From Butyrivibrio sp. WCD3002 (GTDB taxonomy: Bacteria; Bacillota; Clostridia; Lachnospirales; Lachnospiraceae), in contig NZ_AUJO01000004.1 of NCBI RefSeq assembly GCF_000424265.1, forward strand, positions 62,001 to 126,000: a DNA stretch of 64,000 nucleotides, in the 5' to 3' direction. The notes under the pieces are model-generated. The model did not search any database and was not told the DNA's origin. It saw nothing but the letters and a program-made list of their open reading frames with translations. Both the position numbers and the translations under genes were made by a program. How positions within the stretch are numbered: position 1 is the stretch's first letter; every line of letters starts with the position of its first letter. Shown here in pieces: positions 55,515 to 64,000 of the stretch.

Positions 55515-56372
55515 TCAGTAATTTACCATATCATGGAATAGATCATAGGAATCCTGCAGATGCTGACGGATATTCTTAAAGTCCTTATTGGCAACAGCCG
55601 TATAAAGAGTGTCCACAAGGAAAAGCTGAGCAAATCTTGAGCTTGTAACACCGCTCTTTTTATCTATTTCAGGGGATGTGGTGAACATTACATGATCGCA
55701 GCCCTGTGCAAGAGGACTGTTTCCAAGCTTTGTTATTGCGATAGTCGTCGCACCCTTGTTTTTGGCAATCTTTAGAATCTGCATTATCTCCTCTGTTTTC
55801 CCGGAATCACAGAGAAAAATCGCTACATCACCGCTTTTAAGCTGCGCTGCGTTCATAAGGCTGTTATGGTGATCCTCATTAAAGGTGACATTGTAGGATA
55901 ATCTCTGGAATTTGGTATAGAGATCATAGGCTGCAAGTCCGCTGCTACCTACTCCAAAGATTCTGATCATGTCTGCGGAAACAATGGAATCTACAGCGCC
56001 TTCAAAGGACTTAGTATCAAAGAGTCTGTAGGTTGTCTGAATTGCCTGGGTGCTTGTGGCACATATATTATCGGCAATTGCCTGCATGGAGGTATACTGA
56101 TCGATATCCTTAAACTCGATCTTTGGTCCTTCCTTTTCGGCATTATTTGCATTTGTAAAAAGCTCATGCTTTAAGCCTTTAAGTCCGGTATACCCAAGAG
56201 ATTTTGAAAAACGACTCCAGGTAGCCTGCGTGGTTCCAGAATCATCTGCAAGCTCTGCCACTGTCTTATTAAAAATGCTGGCATCATTTTTCAAGCAGTA
56301 GTCAGCTGCCTTTCTTTCTTCTCTGGTAAGATTTGTATAAACACTTTTAATTCTTTCTTCAAGGATACTCAT
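55515..56372 (-). CDS. RpiR-family transcriptional regulator (HTH + SIS)
   Basis: 285 residues. An N-terminal helix-turn-helix (about 1-77, with KTVAELADDSGTTQATWSRFSKSLGYTGLKGLKHEL) and a C-terminal sugar-isomerase SIS domain (about 110-265, with IFGVGSSGLAAYDLYTKFQRL and VAIFLCDSGKTEEIMQILKIAK) that senses a phosphosugar. No sugar operon is adjacent, so the target is unknown; it could regulate itself or distant genes. GGAG precedes the ATG. It is divergent from the reverse rubrerythrin gene. Confidence 0.92.
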   Translation of the reverse strand: MSILEERIKSVYTNLTREERKAADYCLKNDASIFNKTVAELADDSGTTQATWSRFSKSLGYTGLKGLKHELFTNANNAEKEGPKIEFKDIDQYTSMQAIADNICATSTQAIQTTYRLFDTKSFEGAVDSIVSADMIRIFGVGSSGLAAYDLYTKFQRLSYNVTFNEDHHNSLMNAAQLKSGDVAIFLCDSGKTEEIMQILKIAKNKGATTIAITKLGNSPLAQGCDHVMFTTSPEIDKKSGVTSSRFAQLFLVDTLYTAVANKDFKNIRQHLQDSYDLFHDMVNY

Positions 56373-56497
56373 ATTTATCTCCTTAATCCCCTATGGTTAC
56401 AGTATATCGCAAAAACACAAAGAATATTATTAAATTACAATAAGAAACAACGCATATTTATTAAAATTCTATAAACGATATTATGTATATGATTTAT

Positions 56498-56526
56498 TTG
56501 ATATACTAATTATTAGGCAATTATAG
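56498..56526 (+). promoter_or_regulatory. Possible promoter of the reverse rubrerythrin gene
   Basis: TTGATA, 17-bp spacer, TTATAG. It lies in the 219-bp divergent gap. The spacer and downstream bases (ACTAATTATTAGGCAATTATAG) hold AT-rich inverted half-sites that could bind a peroxide regulator, but no clean PerR box is seen. Confidence 0.4.
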
Positions 56527-56591
56527 GTTTTTTACTTGTAACATTTAACTTTACGGATTAATTGTCCGCAGTCAGAAAGGAGATTATAGTT

Positions 56592-57131
56592 ATGAAATGG
56601 GTTTGCTCGGTTTGTGGTTACGTTCATGAGGGAGATACTCCTCCGGCAGAATGCCCCGTATGTCATGCACCTGCAGAGAAGTTCACAAAGCAGGAAGGCG
56701 ATATGGTATGGGCTGCAGAACATGTTGTTGGTGTAGCTAAGGGAGCACCGGACGATATTATTCAGGATCTTAGAGCTATGTTTAACGGCGAGTGCTCAGA
56801 GGTTGGTATGTACCTTGCAATGAGCCGTCAGGCTATAAGAGAAGGATATCCTGAAGTTGGCGAATTCTATGCAAAGGCTGCTTGGGAAGAGGCAGAGCAT
56901 GCTGCTAAGTTTGCAGAACTCCTTGGAGAAGTTCTTACAGATTCAACAAAGAAGAATCTTCAGATGAGAGTTGATGCTGAGCACGGTGCTACAGAAGGAA
57001 GAGTAGATCTTGCAAAGCGTGCAAAGGCTCTTGACCTTGATGCTATCCATGACACAGTTCATGAAATTGCTCGTGACGAGGCAAGACACGGCAAGGGATT
57101 CAAGGGACTCCTTGACAGATATTTCAGCTAA
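56592..57131 (+). CDS. Reverse rubrerythrin (NADH-dependent peroxidase component)
   Basis: 179 residues from ATG 56592, chosen for AAAGGAG 10 nt upstream. An N-terminal rubredoxin iron site (CSVCGY...CPVCHAP, residues 1-35) precedes a ferritin-like di-iron four-helix domain ([50 protein letters not shown]). That domain order, reversed from classic rubrerythrin, is known from clostridia, where the protein detoxifies hydrogen peroxide and oxygen using NADH via partners. A terminator follows. Confidence 0.92.
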   Translation: MKWVCSVCGYVHEGDTPPAECPVCHAPAEKFTKQEGDMVWAAEHVVGVAKGAPDDIIQDLRAMFNGECSEVGMYLAMSRQAIREGYPEVGEFYAKAAWEEAEHAAKFAELLGEVLTDSTKKNLQMRVDAEHGATEGRVDLAKRAKALDLDAIHDTVHEIARDEARHGKGFKGLLDRYFS

Positions 57132-57158
57132 AAGACAGTTTCACAAAACTAAGAAAAC

Positions 57159-57190
57159 AGAGAACCAATGGAGCAATCTGTTGGTTCTCT
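57159..57190 (+). terminator. Terminator of the reverse rubrerythrin gene
   Basis: Perfect 10-bp stem AGAGAACCAA/TTGGTTCTCT with a 12-nt loop, then TTAAAT, a weak T-tract. Confidence 0.7.
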
Positions 57191-57228
57191 TTAAATAAAA
57201 ATCTCTGATAAGCATATTTCGGATCAAT

Positions 57229-59073
57229 ATGGAAAGTAAAGCATTAAAGATATTTACCGATAAATATATATCCAATCGCCGGTTGTGCTGGGAAATGGAC
57301 CAGCAGGTGATGTCAGACCTTTCATTTGCTAAATGGAAGGATACACTTATTGCGCGCTCAGAGATAATGAGAAAAATCTATCTGGAAAACGAAAAGTTCC
57401 TTGCTGATCTAAAAAAGGAACTTGAATCTGAAATTTCTCCTGAATTTTACGAACAACTTTTTAATACTGTTAAACTTCTTTATGACGGTGGTTACGATGA
57501 TCTTTTCATAATGCGCACAATTGTGAATAGGATATTGCCTTATTTTGAGGAGAAAAAGGATTATCCCAAAATCCTATTCCTGAGAAAGGTAATAGCCTAC
57601 GAACATTATGAGTTTTACGGAAGACTATCCCATGAAGAGGGTATGGATAAAGCCCTTGAGCTATATGAAAAGACTATAGAGTTAAAGGAATACTACGCAG
57701 AGCTTACCGACAGAGCAGACAGAAGAGCTATATTTGTATGCTACAGTAATCTTGTGGCCATACTGGCAAATGAAAAAGAAGATACATCCGAAAAGATTTT
57801 TAAATATATTGATGAAGGACTTAGATTCTGGCAAACCGATGTAGTTCAAAGAATTGACGGAAATGATACCGAATTCAATGAGCGCATGGATAGGCTGGAG
57901 ACAGAGATTCTCTATGCAATAGATGCATCCAAGATGAAGGATGAAGAGCTAAGGGATGAGTATATAGGTCTTGTTCACAGACTAAAAAAGAAAATTGATA
58001 ATGACGGACTCCCCGATACTGACGGAGGGCTCTTCAGAGCAGAAATTAAATGCAGACTACTTGAAAATGAAAGTGAGGAGGCACTTATAGAAGAGCTTAT
58101 AGCTCATATAGACGGCCTTGGAGAGCTTGATTATGATGACGGAGATGTGGCGCTTGAAAAGCTTCTTGATTATCATAACAGCGGCTGCGAGATTTTTGAC
58201 ATCATAGAAAAATCCGAAAACAGACAGAAGCTTGAAGATAAATTTATTCCGAGATTTGTAAGTAAGATTACGGACATTCATGCCCATATTCCGTTTGGAT
58301 TCTGGACAGGCGTTGTGGATGATGCCTGCGCGGAGTGGTTTTCCAATGCTGCTCCCTATGACAAGAATCCGGCAAGAAAAGCAGAGATGCTCCTTAAGCT
58401 TGTTATAAGCAGACAACCGATAACCTATATCCACAGTCTCATGGTGGGAGAAATAGCAGCACGTATCACCATTTCACTGATTAAGAGCAATCCTTCATTT
58501 TTCATAGGAATTCTTGATATGAAAGATGAAAATCAGGTAAAGAGCAGCCAGGAAGAGCTTTGTGATTATGCTACAAAGGCAGCACTTCTTCATGATTGCG
58601 GGAAATGTGAGATAGTTGAGGTTGTAAACAGACAGCACAGACATCTTTACAAGGAAGAATATAGTGTTATTCAATTGCATCCCGACAAGGGCTATGAGAT
58701 GCTGCAGCACGATCCGGCATTTGATAAATATTTTGATATTATCAGAGGGCATCATAAAAGCTATGATGGAAAAAGCGGATATCCGGCGAATTTTAATAAT
58801 GTCAAATCCAAGCTAAAGCCCATGATAGATCTGATAACAATAGCAGACTGCATCGATGCCGCAACAGATATTCTCGGAAGAAATTATGTTAAGAGCAAGG
58901 ATTTTAACACTATCTATAATGAGCTGATTGCAGGTAGCGGAACTATGTATAATCCTGAAATAGTAGAGCTGATAGGCAGTGATAAATCGCTCTATCAGGA
59001 TCTTTTGTATCTGACAGGTGAGGGCAGATTTGAGGTCTACTACAGAGCCTACAGAGAAATCATTCTAAGATAG
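57229..59073 (+). CDS. HD-GYP-like phosphohydrolase with helical N-terminal sensor
   Basis: 614 residues, soluble. Residues 1-380 are helical and TPR-like, with no recognised sensor. The C-terminal 230 residues are an HD domain of HD-GYP type: HSLMVGEIAARI, HDCGKCEIVE, VIQLHPDKGYEML and GHHKSYDGKSGYP. HD-GYP enzymes break down c-di-GMP, but here the signature differs from the usual HHExxDGxGYP: Glu is Lys and one residue is inserted, so the activity is uncertain. GGAT lies close to the ATG. Its stop codon starts the shared terminator with araC. Confidence 0.85.
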   Translation: MESKALKIFTDKYISNRRLCWEMDQQVMSDLSFAKWKDTLIARSEIMRKIYLENEKFLADLKKELESEISPEFYEQLFNTVKLLYDGGYDDLFIMRTIVNRILPYFEEKKDYPKILFLRKVIAYEHYEFYGRLSHEEGMDKALELYEKTIELKEYYAELTDRADRRAIFVCYSNLVAILANEKEDTSEKIFKYIDEGLRFWQTDVVQRIDGNDTEFNERMDRLETEILYAIDASKMKDEELRDEYIGLVHRLKKKIDNDGLPDTDGGLFRAEIKCRLLENESEEALIEELIAHIDGLGELDYDDGDVALEKLLDYHNSGCEIFDIIEKSENRQKLEDKFIPRFVSKITDIHAHIPFGFWTGVVDDACAEWFSNAAPYDKNPARKAEMLLKLVISRQPITYIHSLMVGEIAARITISLIKSNPSFFIGILDMKDENQVKSSQEELCDYATKAALLHDCGKCEIVEVVNRQHRHLYKEEYSVIQLHPDKGYEMLQHDPAFDKYFDIIRGHHKSYDGKSGYPANFNNVKSKLKPMIDLITIADCIDAATDILGRNYVKSKDFNTIYNELIAGSGTMYNPEIVELIGSDKSLYQDLLYLTGEGRFEVYYRAYREIILR

Positions 59074-59104
59074 CAGGTATTTTGAAGAGCTTCAGAATGC
59101 CTGT
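59073..59104. terminator. Bidirectional terminator between the HD-GYP and AraC genes
   Basis: A 15-bp stem (GCAGGTATTTTGAAG/CTTCAGAATGCCTGT with three G-T pairs), 2-nt loop, followed by TATCTTTTTG. It fills the gap between the two stop codons and touches both. Confidence 0.85.
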
Positions 59105-59964
59105 TATCTTTTTGTTATACGTCTGTATTCGCCGGGGGTCATGCCGCATTCTCTTTTAAAATACCTGTTGAAGTGATAAATATTTGTAAAGCCGCTCTGC
59201 TCTGCCACCTCTGCTATATGCAGCTCCTGGTTTGTAAGAAGGTGTTTTGCTTTGTCAATTCTGGCCGCCAGGAGATCATCCTTGGGAGAGGTATAGAAAA
59301 AGGTCCTGTAGTAATGATAGAACTGACTTCGTCCAAGGTTGGTCAGAGCGCACATTTTATCAATAGTCCATTCATCGCTGCAATTATTAAGCATCTCTAC
59401 TCGAAAGGCCGTGAGCATGGAATAATTAACCGCTTGTTCATTAACGCCTGTGGGGAGGGAAAGGCTTCTCTCAGCAGTGATGATCAATTCTCTTATCAAA
59501 AGATCAATCATTCTCTCTCTTCTGATTTGCTTTGACAGATATTCGAATTGAAGCTTTCTTAAAATCTCTATTATCTGCTCATCATCCGCCGGTCTGAAAA
59601 TAGTGTTCAGAGGAATCTGTACACCCTGAATCTCTGAGGGTTCGCAGGTAAAATGAGCAAAGGAGTTTATGAATCTCTTTTGTGCCTGGTAGTACTGCAG
59701 ACTTCCGGGAGAATATAAAATACAGTCGCCGGGACGGCCCGTGACTCTTAAGAGCTTAATACCATCTCTGTAAACGGGCTTTGTATCTATTTCTCTGTCA
59801 TCATCCTGATCATAGACGGACATATCCACACTTTCATAGGGAAAATAGAAATCCATTTTAGAAGCAAGATGGAGAAAAAGATAATCTCCTCTCCCTTCCG
59901 GTCTGTAAATGGTATCCCTGTCAGGATTATGAAAATTGTAGCCGCAGTAGTCTGTTCTAAACAT
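59104..59964 (-). CDS. AraC-family transcriptional regulator
   Basis: 286 residues. An N-terminal cupin-like ligand part (1-150) and a C-terminal pair of helix-turn-helices (about 185-286): WTIDKMCALTNLGRSQFYHYYRTFF and HIAEVAEQSGFTNIYHFNRYFKRECGMTPGEYRR. AGGGGA precedes the ATG. It is divergent from the arabinofuranosidase gene with 169 bp between, so it probably controls arabinan or arabinoxylan use. The inducer is not known. Confidence 0.92.
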   Translation of the reverse strand: MFRTDYCGYNFHNPDRDTIYRPEGRGDYLFLHLASKMDFYFPYESVDMSVYDQDDDREIDTKPVYRDGIKLLRVTGRPGDCILYSPGSLQYYQAQKRFINSFAHFTCEPSEIQGVQIPLNTIFRPADDEQIIEILRKLQFEYLSKQIRRERMIDLLIRELIITAERSLSLPTGVNEQAVNYSMLTAFRVEMLNNCSDEWTIDKMCALTNLGRSQFYHYYRTFFYTSPKDDLLAARIDKAKHLLTNQELHIAEVAEQSGFTNIYHFNRYFKRECGMTPGEYRRITKR

Positions 59965-60050
59965 GATAAATCCCCTTTTATAGAATCATCTCATAATAAT
60001 CAATATGGAATATACCGGACAAAAAGTCAATAATTTCGGAATAAAAGCTA

Positions 60051-60079
60051 TTTAAATGACAGATATCATCTGTGATAAT
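60051..60079 (+). promoter_or_regulatory. Possible abfA promoter with palindromic operator
   Basis: TTTAAA, 17-bp spacer, GATAAT. The spacer holds a perfect palindrome ACAGAT-ATC-ATCTGT at 60059-60073, a candidate regulator site in the AraC-abfA divergent gap. Confidence 0.4.
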
Positions 60080-60112
60080 AACAATATCTTAAAACAAAAC
60101 ATCAATTCTTAG

Positions 60113-61642
<1,530 letters not shown>

Positions 61643-61667
61643 AAATCTCTAAATAACTCTCTTTTTT

Positions 61668-61708
61668 AAAATTCCTCGTATGGTAAAATGAACCATATGA
61701 GGAATTTT
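61668..61708 (+). terminator. abfA terminator overlapping the next gene's start codon
   Basis: A stem of about 16 pairs, arms 61668-61684 and 61692-61708 (core ATTCCTC/GAGGAAT and TATGGT/ACCATA with one G-T), loop AAAATGA, followed by TTTTTTT. The ATG at 61688 is inside the loop. Confidence 0.8.
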
Positions 61709-63223
61709 TTTATTAAAAAATCAAAATACATATTTTTTCTGATATCTGCGATGGCATTTCTAATGTTGGCTTCAAGGTCATCCTTTTTGTATGTGTTCAA
61801 TAACTGGGATGATGCCAACAGCTATCTGTCTGTAGGAAAAGCGCTTTTTAACGGTAAAATGCCATACCGCGACGTCTTTGATCAAAAGGGTATGTACCTA
61901 TACTTTTTCTATGGTCTTGCATATCTTGTATCCCACACTACCTTTGCAGGAGTTTATATTCTTGAAGCAATCCTTGCCTTTTTTGATATCCTTGGATTTT
62001 ATAAGATATTAAGACTCTACACGGGAGAAAAGACATCTCTTATATTTGCTCCGCTAACCTTCGCGGTTACGGTTGTTTCAAAAAGCTTTTGGTGGGGCGG
62101 CGCAGCTGAGGAGATATGCCTTCCCTTCTACGTGTGGGGATTATATCTGATAGTCAGATATTTCAGGGAAGACTATCAGGAAAAGACCATGTCCATGAAG
62201 CAGATATTCTTTGGAGGAATCCTTGCAGGAATAATTGCCAATATAAAGTTCACAGGACTTGGCTTTTTCTTTGCATGGATGATGATGGTGTGGTTTTCCT
62301 TTATCTTTAGAAAAGAATTTGCAGATAGCATCAAGGCCTGCTTTGTTTTCCTCTTTGGAATGTTTGTAACCTTTATTCCCTGGATAATCTACTTTGGTAT
62401 TCAGGGCGGACTTTATGAGTGGTACTGGGGATATGTTTATATCAACGTATTCCTCTATCCAAAGACAGAAGGCGGCAGCATATTCAGCCTTATCTATTCA
62501 CTGGCAAAGATACTGTATTTCCTGATTCTGGATAATTATCATTACTTCATATTGGTGATTGTCGGAATTGTTTATTCTGTGCTCTCAAAGACAGAAGGGT
62601 TCCTTGGAAGACTGGTAGTACCGGTGCTTTTTGGCTTTTTATTCCTTGGAATATTCATTGGCGGAAGAACTCTTCCCTACTACTCTCTTCCCCTGTCTGT
62701 TTTTGCGGTGTTTGGCTTTGCACTTTTGGGAGCCGCACTTGAGCTTTTATTTGTAAAAAAGACGGACTCCGATATAGGAAAAAAAGGATATGGTATTCTC
62801 ATGTTCCTCGGATGCTGCGCAGCGGTATTATTATCAATGCTTTTCATCTACAATACCTCCATGAACATATCCTATATGAAGGATACGGACGAAAGCTTTT
62901 TCCTGTTTAGATTCAGGGACGAGGTTCTTGAAAAAGAAAACCCCACCCTTTTAAATGTGGGCTGTCTCGACGCAGGACTTTATACTCTTACTGGTGTTGT
63001 TCCAAGCTGCAGATGGTTTCAGACCCAGACTCTTGATGTACCGGAGCCTGAAAATAACCCTTACCATGAGCAGGACAGGTATGTAAGGGAAGGCCTTGTT
63101 GATTTTGTTATAGCAAGGGATTCATATCCTGAGTGTATCTATGATAATTATGAGCTGATAGACAGTGAGGATTACAGCTTTAGCGGCATAGACTTTAAGT
63201 ATTATCTTTTTAGGAAGAAATAA
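61688..63223 (+). CDS. Polytopic membrane protein, GT-C (ArnT/PMT-like) glycosyltransferase type
   Basis: 511 residues with about ten membrane segments. The first outside loop (NNWDDANSYLSVGKALFNGKMPYRDVFDQKG) has the Asp-rich pattern and PYRD-x-FDQKG block of GT-C enzymes that use lipid-linked sugars. A C-terminal soluble part (about 405-511) faces outside. Acceptor and donor are unknown. The start is uncertain: ATG 61688 and ATG 61697 both lie within the abfA terminator hairpin and neither has a Shine-Dalgarno. Distinct from the membrane protein at 25306. Confidence 0.75.
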   Translation: MNHMRNFFIKKSKYIFFLISAMAFLMLASRSSFLYVFNNWDDANSYLSVGKALFNGKMPYRDVFDQKGMYLYFFYGLAYLVSHTTFAGVYILEAILAFFDILGFYKILRLYTGEKTSLIFAPLTFAVTVVSKSFWWGGAAEEICLPFYVWGLYLIVRYFREDYQEKTMSMKQIFFGGILAGIIANIKFTGLGFFFAWMMMVWFSFIFRKEFADSIKACFVFLFGMFVTFIPWIIYFGIQGGLYEWYWGYVYINVFLYPKTEGGSIFSLIYSLAKILYFLILDNYHYFILVIVGIVYSVLSKTEGFLGRLVVPVLFGFLFLGIFIGGRTLPYYSLPLSVFAVFGFALLGAALELLFVKKTDSDIGKKGYGILMFLGCCAAVLLSMLFIYNTSMNISYMKDTDESFFLFRFRDEVLEKENPTLLNVGCLDAGLYTLTGVVPSCRWFQTQTLDVPEPENNPYHEQDRYVREGLVDFVIARDSYPECIYDNYELIDSEDYSFSGIDFKYYLFRKK

Positions 63224-63315
63224 TGCATAGATATACTATAGGTGATAGAATGAGAATAGTGCATAACCATGCATTTGATAAACTGATGATTATTATTTAT
63301 TCAAAAAGGAGATAA
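63223..63315 (+). CDS. Possible 30-residue leader peptide before luxS
   Basis: An ATG overlaps the stop of the membrane protein gene (TAATG) and has AGGA 7 nt upstream. The frame codes 30 residues, starting MHRYTIGDRMRIVHNH and ending basic (IYSKRR). Its stop lies within the luxS ribosome binding site, 2 nt before the luxS ATG, an arrangement that would allow translational coupling. No homology is recognised and a chance frame of this length is not rare. Confidence 0.3.
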   Translation: MHRYTIGDRMRIVHNHAFDKLMIIIYSKRR

Positions 63316-63317
63316 AA

Positions 63318-63842
63318 ATGGATTTAATACCCAGTTTTTCTGTAGATCACAATCTGATCGTACCCGGAATATATGAAAGCAGAGTTGATGAAGTAGGCGG
63401 AGAAAAGGTAACTACCTACGATATCAGAGTTACAACACCCAACAAGGAGCCTGCTGTTGACGTAGCTGCCATGCATACACTTGAGCATATTATTGCTACA
63501 TATCTTAGAAATGATCCTGACTGGAAGGATGAAGTCATCTACTGGGGTCCCATGGGCTGCCTTACAGGCTTCTATCTCATTCTTAAGGGAAACCGTGCAA
63601 CTAAGGATATTCACGGTCTTCTTCTGAATGCTTTCAGATCTGTTAAGGATTCTGAGACTGTTCCCGGATCGAATCCTGAGAACTGTGGCAACTGCCTCAT
63701 GCATAATCTTCCCATGGCAAAGTGGTATGCAGCTAAGTTTGCAGACTATCTTGAAGCAAATGCAGATAATGAGAAAATCTTTGTATATCCCAGGACAGAG
63801 AGACTCGTTACTGACGACGGAAGACAGTTCTTTGATTCATAA
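63318..63842 (+). CDS. luxS: S-ribosylhomocysteine lyase
   Basis: 174 residues. Cuts S-ribosylhomocysteine to homocysteine and DPD, the AI-2 precursor. The metal site is HTLEH (His53, His57, with catalytic Glu56) plus a cysteine in NCGNC (Cys126). The other catalytic cysteine is in GPMGCLTGFYL (Cys81). AAAGGAG precedes the ATG. mtnN follows, giving both steps of S-adenosylhomocysteine recycling in one place. Confidence 0.97.
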   Translation: MDLIPSFSVDHNLIVPGIYESRVDEVGGEKVTTYDIRVTTPNKEPAVDVAAMHTLEHIIATYLRNDPDWKDEVIYWGPMGCLTGFYLILKGNRATKDIHGLLLNAFRSVKDSETVPGSNPENCGNCLMHNLPMAKWYAAKFADYLEANADNEKIFVYPRTERLVTDDGRQFFDS

Positions 63843-63910
63843 TATAAAAGTAAATTGTGCTTATTATGAGCTGACAGGTACAGAATAAATCTGAAAAGTG
63901 AGGGATAAAA

Positions 63911-64000
63911 ATGAGTTACAAAATTGGAATCATCGGGGCTATGGAGATTGAGGTTGAGAGTTTAAAGAGCCAGATGAATGTTACCTATAAACTTGAAAAG
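63911..64000 (+). CDS. mtnN: 5'-methylthioadenosine/S-adenosylhomocysteine nucleosidase (partial)
   Basis: The first 30 residues are visible, starting MSYKIGIIGAMEIEVESL, the family N terminus with the nucleosidase GIIGAMxxE motif. The rest is beyond the window. GAGGGA precedes the ATG. It makes S-ribosylhomocysteine, the LuxS substrate, and lies 68 bp behind luxS, probably in one transcript. Confidence 0.85.
   Translation, partial: MSYKIGIIGAMEIEVESLKSQMNVTYKLEK

Noticed and set aside
56498-56560. PerR box before the reverse rubrerythrin gene
   Set aside because: The AT-rich half-sites do not fit the 15-bp PerR palindrome well enough to name it.

Overview
The window is a chromosomal replication-origin region of a low-GC, anaerobic member of the Firmicutes. 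It most resembles the Lachnospiraceae, of the Butyrivibrio/Pseudobutyrivibrio/Roseburia kind. The evidence is the gene order rpmH-rnpA-yidD-yidC-jag-mnmE-mnmG-rsmG-parA-parB next to dnaA-dnaN-S4-recF-gyrB-gyrA, DUF3881 and DUF4446 proteins of types common in Lachnospiraceae, a class III (oxygen-sensitive) ribonucleotide reductase, a reverse rubrerythrin, several c-di-GMP proteins, a sigma-D type motility promoter and a GH51 arabinofuranosidase. The species is an inference; no rRNA is present to fix it.

Layout. 1-11.2 kb (mostly minus strand): end of an unknown gene, glgB, a very long acidic TPR protein, tatD-rsmA, nrdD-nrdG with an NrdR-type operator, murI. 11.2-20.7 kb: mixed strands, with an orphan gene, an SH3 membrane protein, trxA, trmB, a D,D-carboxypeptidase, an exonuclease, a clostripain-like peptidase and a GGDEF-EAL protein. 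20.7-29.9 kb (minus): pepF, an MBOAT/SGNH acyl-transfer pair, tRNA-Arg(CCU) with a broken tRNA-like repeat behind it, a large membrane protein, DUF3881 and serS. 29.9-39.5 kb (minus): DUF4446, parB, parA, four parS sites, rsmG, mnmG, mnmE, jag, yidC, yidD, rnpA, rpmH. 39.55-41.71 kb: bipartite oriC flanking dnaA. 41.7-50.3 kb (plus): dnaN, S4 protein, recF, gyrB, gyrA, diguanylate cyclase. 50.3-55.4 kb (plus): sigma-D promoter, a 68-residue FliM-motif protein, a CLC transporter, exonuclease III, a second MBOAT/SGNH pair. 55.5-64 kb: RpiR regulator, reverse rubrerythrin, HD-GYP-like protein, AraC regulator and abfA, a GT-C-like membrane protein, luxS and the start of mtnN.

How it works together. 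Transcription runs away from oriC on both arms for nearly all housekeeping genes. The origin core carries replication initiation (DnaA boxes, dnaA, dnaN), segregation (ParAB/parS), supercoiling (gyrase), membrane protein insertion, and tRNA/rRNA modification. Accessory genes suggest an anaerobe that stores glycogen, decorates a surface polymer by O-acylation (two MBOAT/SGNH pairs), degrades arabinan, recycles S-adenosylhomocysteine through MtnN/LuxS, and uses c-di-GMP signalling.

The most unusual items are: (1) a sigma-D-driven small protein ending in a FliM-type LSQAEIDALI motif with a second, looser copy of it near its N terminus; (2) a tRNA-Arg 3'-half duplicate interrupted in its T-loop by a structured 53-bp insert; (3) a gene whose start codon sits in the loop of the preceding gene's terminator hairpin. 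No CRISPR array, insertion sequence, prophage or rRNA operon was seen.
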